The translations under genes were made by a program, and so were the position numbers. A DNA stretch of 64,000 bases, from NCBI GenBank assembly GCA_013003215.1, contig JABDKD010000134.1, positions 22,247 to 86,246 of the forward strand, read 5' to 3'. Shown piece after piece: positions 61,501 through 64,000 of the stretch. The stretch comes from Pyrinomonadaceae bacterium (lineage in GTDB: Bacteria; Acidobacteriota; Blastocatellia; Pyrinomonadales; Pyrinomonadaceae). The first letter of the stretch is position 1; every line of letters begins with the position of its first letter. Below the pieces are notes generated by a model. The model worked only from the letters and a program-made list of their open reading frames with translations, did no database searches and had not been told where the DNA came from.

Positions 61501-62107
61501 CATCAAGGGCCACCCCAACGAAGATATTTTTGTCCCTTATTGCTTCAGCGAGTTCGCCTAGGTAAACACCGTCGTCGCGTGCGACCCGCTTTTCCCGGCC
61601 CATGGCCGTATCAACGATGATAACCAGGGGCACATCCGAAAGGAGGCTCTCAACAAAGTCGACAAGCGCATTCAGCCCTTCCGGAAGCTCAGCAATCGAG
61701 CTGTTTAGTGAAGCCGCGACTGCTAGCCGCAGTTCTTCATCCAGAGTTCCCTTCGTTCCGCGCTTTACGAAAGCGACCGGATAGGTCCGGCGCATCAAAT
61801 GGTGTGCGGAAGATGCTACGAGCGTGTCATGAAGACCAGACCTAAGCTCCGGATTCGCGACGATCGCAGTAAAAGCCGAAAGGAAGTGGCTCTTTCCAAC
61901 ACCCCTGTACCCGGCGAGGGCCTTGGCGTTCGTTTTGCGGGATTGTAAATCGACAAGTGAGTCCAGCCAGTTGGACATCAATTGTGATGTAATATCCGTG
62001 AAGTGGTAACCAGCAAGCGTTTCCGATGGATCTTTCCGGAAATCTACGACACTCTGGTATGAGCACACTTCGATTAGATCTTTAACTTTTTCGCTTATTC
62101 GGGTCAT
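58577..62107 (-). CDS. Large P-loop ATPase, PglY/DUF6079-like (tentative)
   Basis: A 1176-residue protein, the largest in the window. Walker A is GYRGVGKSHF at 66-75, and a Walker B-like LVIIVDTA lies at 161-168. An AAA-type lid region (YTIDYLDQEHLYRIVDTHI) and YPLHPAILEVAPFIRLYAPE follow, then a long helical C-terminal half. The GKSHF Walker A plus size and the HPAILE segment recall PglY/BrxC-type ATPases of BREX defence, but no pglX, pglZ or brxL lies nearby. It is therefore not a BREX locus. There is no membrane segment. Its role is unknown; the remote similarity is my judgement and not a search result. Confidence 0.7.
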   Translation of the reverse strand: MTRISEKVKDLIEVCSYQSVVDFRKDPSETLAGYHFTDITSQLMSNWLDSLVDLQSRKTNAKALAGYRGVGKSHFLSAFTAIVANPELRSGLHDTLVASSAHHLMRRTYPVAFVKRGTKGTLDEELRLAVAASLNSSIAELPEGLNALVDFVESLLSDVPLVIIVDTAMGREKRVARDDGVYLGELAEAIRDKNIFVGVALDDDITDADGINSAIAQSYTIDYLDQEHLYRIVDTHIFRKHRQAQELIQEIYSQFRQLLPAFKWSEPRFASLYPLHPAILEVAPFIRLYAPEFALLGFASEAGARILGRPANSLIALDEVFDKVEGTLRKAPDLKEAFETYDAISKEMVSLIPVMQRLEAKLILKALFVLSMDGDGTTPAEIAAAMLIFDEADPTKSETGVAELLETFVSIFPDQLHRKEENGEIRFSFKVAGKDDLLSALSEAVERVPDSVVPRILSKVANDRFSDWQMVLSGGDDEQTRTDCHAIWRGGQRKGRISWNWGTENLFSTSDGLDLEVFVVDPETDPSEFSFTGEKFWWKPSKLTKEETETIRRYYLLLNDEQIKSQFSDQIRAAGHTHSQNIVKIWERVFVTDAVVYSDNTEYKFDDSLLSAATVGEILAGVLEPRFEECFSGHPEFDRTLELSHVSLLVNDLFSGARISNAEVQANAASFALPLGLVSEEGENLVLGKEEELLDQPAAEKVLELLGPGDETVPLTTVFEALREAPFGLVKEAQQLILAALVAHRKVEFVTSAGDRISRRSLDLKIIWDDIDGIAIPADVQYESKRLNEWAKVLTGIEDELSIEKAEDRKKVIEGLGTWLKDWEEANIVKRFGGLPDEVLNTKIWQTSVNVERSFGGVARILKTLENDSNSLEDILARIADSFSDSDHEYRSRESELVSLVSFIKSASQREAIWGYLAVCEITDDEEIEAAREKLLKLMETGHLEPNAATNKEIATRWMEFRAQYSEYFAVKHDAIMKSHQLQEQFDEYTKSDEWWEFERLSSLAVFQDVHWNEAQKILRQLWELDCSFDVRQRLTNHPFCACSFNLAKIDHWEKLPEKLEELVDRARDSYRRTLKLIAPDLIRRLESFVKEESEKQFTKAAAELLKAIDTDSLPALLTTDQLTILQKILNNGRPTQMAAGSIPEQGGIQSAEVLREALGEWLDDLPAEPVLIKIS

Positions 62108-62362
62108 CCTACGGTTCGCGGAAAAACTAATCAGAGGAATTCGCGGGAAATACTGGGAGGACTATCAGCCCCGAGCGAGGCGATAACAAACTATAGTTTA
62201 ACAGGTTTAAACAATTTTTTGAACATTCTGGAAGTAATAATGGTCCGTTTAGCAAAAAAATAAGTTATTTTTGGCTATTCTTACAAACTTTTGCCGTTTA
62301 GGTTGCATCGAAAACACGTAAAACATTAGAATTTTGCACAAGACAAGTTTCGGAGGCGGTTT
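62108..62362. other. Divergent intergenic region, AT-rich
   Basis: This 255-bp gap separates the divergent ATPase and M48 protease genes. It is clearly AT-rich, with a gtttaaac palindrome near 62209 and a good promoter for the protease. No gene is supported. Confidence 0.55.
62303..62332 (+). promoter_or_regulatory. Candidate promoter of the M48 protease gene
   Basis: Ttgcat (62303-62308), an 18-bp spacer, tagaat (62327-62332), 30 bp before the ATG; GGAGG lies 5-9 bp before the ATG. This is the best promoter match in the window. Confidence 0.55.
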
Positions 62363-63460
62363 ATGCGTTATCAGTCGTTTAGGAAAGCAGGAGCTCACCT
62401 GTTGTTTGTTGCATTGTTGACCACGGGGTTGGCGTTCGCGCCTTCGACGGCTTTCGGTCAGTCCACCAAGCAGGCAAAAAAACTCAGCAAGAAGGAAGAT
62501 CCTTCAATGATCGGCCAACGAAATATCAACGGCGGCTGGGACAAGATCACGGGTTGGTTTGGCGGCTCCAAACAAAAAGAGATAGAGATCGGCAGGCAGC
62601 TTTCCCTGCAGGTAGAACAGCAGGCGAAGATGGTTGAAGATCCGAAGATCACGGAGTACATCAACCGTGTAGGCCAAAATATCGTTTTGAACTCTGATGC
62701 AAAAATCCCCTTTACGATCAAGGTAATCGATAGTGACGAAGTTAACGCGTTTGCTCTGCCGGGCGGATATTTCTTCGTGAACAAGGGACTCATCGTCGCG
62801 GCTGAAAATGAGGCTGAGCTTGCAGGTGTGATGGCCCACGAAGTGGCGCACGTTGCTGCACGACATGCGATGGAGAATGCTGGTAAAGGCGCGCTTTTGA
62901 ATTACGGCCTGATCGCCGGAATCATTTTTACCGGCGGCATCACGGGAGCGATCCTCCAAAATACGGCTGGTCTCGGGCAGGCGCTGGCGTTCTTCAAGTT
63001 CAGCAGAGGAGCAGAGAAAGAAGCTGACATGCTTGGAGTTCAGTATCTTTACGCCTCCGGCTACGACCCGACGGGTATGGCCACGATGTTTGAGAAACTG
63101 GCGTCCAAGAATAAGAAAAAACCCGGAACGCTATCTAAGCTTTTCTCTTCCCACCCGCAATCGATTGACCGAAGAGATGCAAGTATCGCCCTTGTAGCGA
63201 GATTTCCAGAAAAGGAAGAGTACATAATCAGCACTTCCGAATTCCAGAGAATTAGGGAGCACCTGTTGAGAATCTCGAACTCGGTCTCGATTTCTCCGGA
63301 CGACATTGACGAGGGCGGAAGTGGTAGACCTACTCTGAAACGAAGGAACCCGGTACCCGATTCGAGTGACGATGAAGTGAAACCTTCAACGACCAAGGAC
63401 AAGGGGCCGCCGAAACTGAAGCGGAGAAACCCGCCAACCGATTCGGATAACGATAACTAA
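62363..63460 (+). CDS. Secreted M48-family metalloprotease (BepA/LoiP-like)
   Basis: A 365-residue protein with a signal peptide (about 1-32). The zinc site is H159-E160-x2-H163 in AHEVAHVAARH, with Glu220 in GAEKEADMLG as third ligand. A hydrophobic stretch at 176-200 may plug into the membrane. The region KLFSSHPQSIDRRDA is usual for M48C. The C-terminal 60 residues are charged and contain two related phrases, LKRRNPVPDSSD and LKRRNPPTDSDN. Relatives are periplasmic proteases or chaperones in outer-membrane protein quality control, consistent with the LPS-assembly genes in this window. It is monocistronic. Confidence 0.9.
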   Translation: MRYQSFRKAGAHLLFVALLTTGLAFAPSTAFGQSTKQAKKLSKKEDPSMIGQRNINGGWDKITGWFGGSKQKEIEIGRQLSLQVEQQAKMVEDPKITEYINRVGQNIVLNSDAKIPFTIKVIDSDEVNAFALPGGYFFVNKGLIVAAENEAELAGVMAHEVAHVAARHAMENAGKGALLNYGLIAGIIFTGGITGAILQNTAGLGQALAFFKFSRGAEKEADMLGVQYLYASGYDPTGMATMFEKLASKNKKKPGTLSKLFSSHPQSIDRRDASIALVARFPEKEEYIISTSEFQRIREHLLRISNSVSISPDDIDEGGSGRPTLKRRNPVPDSSDDEVKPSTTKDKGPPKLKRRNPPTDSDNDN

Positions 63461-63464
63461 AATA

Positions 63465-63496
63465 AAAAAGGCCGCCTATATTGGCGGCCTTTTTAT
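63465..63496. terminator. Strong bidirectional terminator
   Basis: Aaaaaggccgcc pairs perfectly with ggcggccttttt around loop tatatt. The A tract and T tract let it serve both the M48 gene and the convergent NHL gene. Confidence 0.93.
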
Positions 63497-63511
63497 TAAT
63501 CACGATTAAAG

Positions 63512-64000
63512 CTACAAGAGCGTTCCGTAAACTCCTATATCGAGACTGTAAACAGCATCACCCGTCGCAACGATCATCTTTCCTTCCCTGTCAAAGCAAA
63601 GTCCCACGACACTCATTCCGGCAAGAAACAGACCAGCTGCTTTTCCATCCGACGAAATCCTTACAATACCGTGCCTGCCGCGCAAACATGCCGCCACATA
63701 GAGGTTTCCATCATCATCAAAACCCAGCCCCTGCGGCCTTCCAAGGCCCTTGAAGAAATCGGTGCGGCTACCGTCCTGCGTGATCCGGTGGATCACATCA
63801 TGGCTGCAAAGACCCGGAGCAGTTACGTAGAGGTCGCCATCGGGGCCAAACGCCAAATGATATGCGGACACGGAAGCTTCCAGTTCGGCCCAGTCACGAG
63901 CGTCACCAAGACCGGAAACCCGATAGATCATGCCGCCACGGTCTCCAACATATAGATTTCCCGACTTATCAAACGCCAGCCCTGTTGCTACACCCAGATC
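63512..64000 (-). CDS. SMP-30/NHL-repeat-like beta-propeller (5' end outside window)
   Basis: The frame is open to the window edge, so at least 163 residues are present and the N-terminus is missing. Repeated blade phrases can be read: TGLAFDKSGNLYVGDRGG, HLAFGPDGDLYVTAPG, QGLGFDDDGNLYVAACLRG and VGLCFDREGKMIVATGDAVY. These are typical of SMP-30/gluconolactonase or NHL propellers. The acid residues that bind metal in SMP-30 cannot be checked without the rest. An ATG at 63931 is internal, not the true start. Confidence 0.84.
   Translation of the reverse strand, partial: DLGVATGLAFDKSGNLYVGDRGGMIYRVSGLGDARDWAELEASVSAYHLAFGPDGDLYVTAPGLCSHDVIHRITQDGSRTDFFKGLGRPQGLGFDDDGNLYVAACLRGRHGIVRISSDGKAAGLFLAGMSVVGLCFDREGKMIVATGDAVYSLDIGVYGTLL

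Noticed and set aside
58577..62107. A BREX defence locus
   Set aside because: No pglX, pglZ, brxL or related gene is within reach; only the ATPase has any resemblance.
1..64000. tRNA, rRNA, insertion sequence, prophage or attachment sites
   Set aside because: I looked for cloverleaf ends, transposase motifs and integrase genes in the gaps and reading frames and saw none, though a tRNA scan could not be run.

Overview
The window comes from a Gram-negative (didermic) bacterium. It carries lpxB, lpxC, lpxD and lptD, many Sec and lipoprotein signal peptides, and B12-dependent methylmalonyl-CoA mutase. A secreted TolB-like propeller ends in a domain resembling the Solibacter-type TIGR03437 module. 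My best guess is an Acidobacteriota genome of the Blastocatellia/Pyrinomonadaceae kind; this is inferred from gene content only. No tRNA, rRNA, CRISPR array, insertion sequence or prophage is visible. Most of the window reads as chromosomal core.

Layout. 1-7.2 kb: amidase lipoprotein (cut by the window edge), a hydrolase-OsmC fusion, a saccharopine dehydrogenase-like protein, an acyltransferase and a secreted DUF3857/transglutaminase protein. 7.4-11.7 kb: an AhpD-like peroxidase-related gene with an in-frame TGA exactly where the second catalytic cysteine belongs, then a lipid kinase and an AMP-ligase/ACP/acyltransferase fusion. 11.7-15.4 kb: a frameshifted small gene, a membrane protein, and a CpxA/CpxR/CpxP-like envelope-stress module with tandem CpxR-like boxes. 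15.5-28.7 kb: STAS protein, lpxD, an APC-USP transporter, lpxB, a secreted propeller, ilvE, a spermidine synthase-like membrane protein and lptD. 28.9-31.7 kb: sigma-54 regulator, lipoprotein and ABC-2 permease. 31.7-36.7 kb: tandem heptamer and octamer arrays, split methylmalonyl-CoA mutase, a fatty acid hydroxylase and two Lys-rich secreted proteins.

36.8-48.6 kb holds an overlapping catabolic operon (AtuA, Nudix, AtuA C-domain, alpha/beta hydrolase, enoyl-CoA hydratase). Two minus-strand runs face it: a short enoyl-CoA hydratase, an exported methyltransferase and a TMTC-like protein; and two unknown proteins, a GNAT, a circularly permuted ATP-grasp and an acyl-CoA carboxylase beta subunit. 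Together with ilvE and the mutase this suggests branched-chain amino acid, isoprenoid or propionyl-CoA breakdown. 48.7-64 kb: lpxC, a repeat-filled gap, gnd, a Thr/Ser dehydratase, then a nine-gene minus-strand run (large P-loop ATPase, DUF2520, Fur-type regulator, ferredoxin-fold protein, TPR-like protein, CinA and others), a secreted M48 protease and the end of an SMP-30/NHL-like gene.

The strongest unusual signal is the putative selenoprotein at 7366-7950: C-x-x-U motif, all AhpD catalytic positions kept, and a hairpin fitting the bacterial SECIS rules directly after the TGA. Next are the 7-bp arrays that begin exactly at the stop codons of three genes, with an 8-bp array following one of them.
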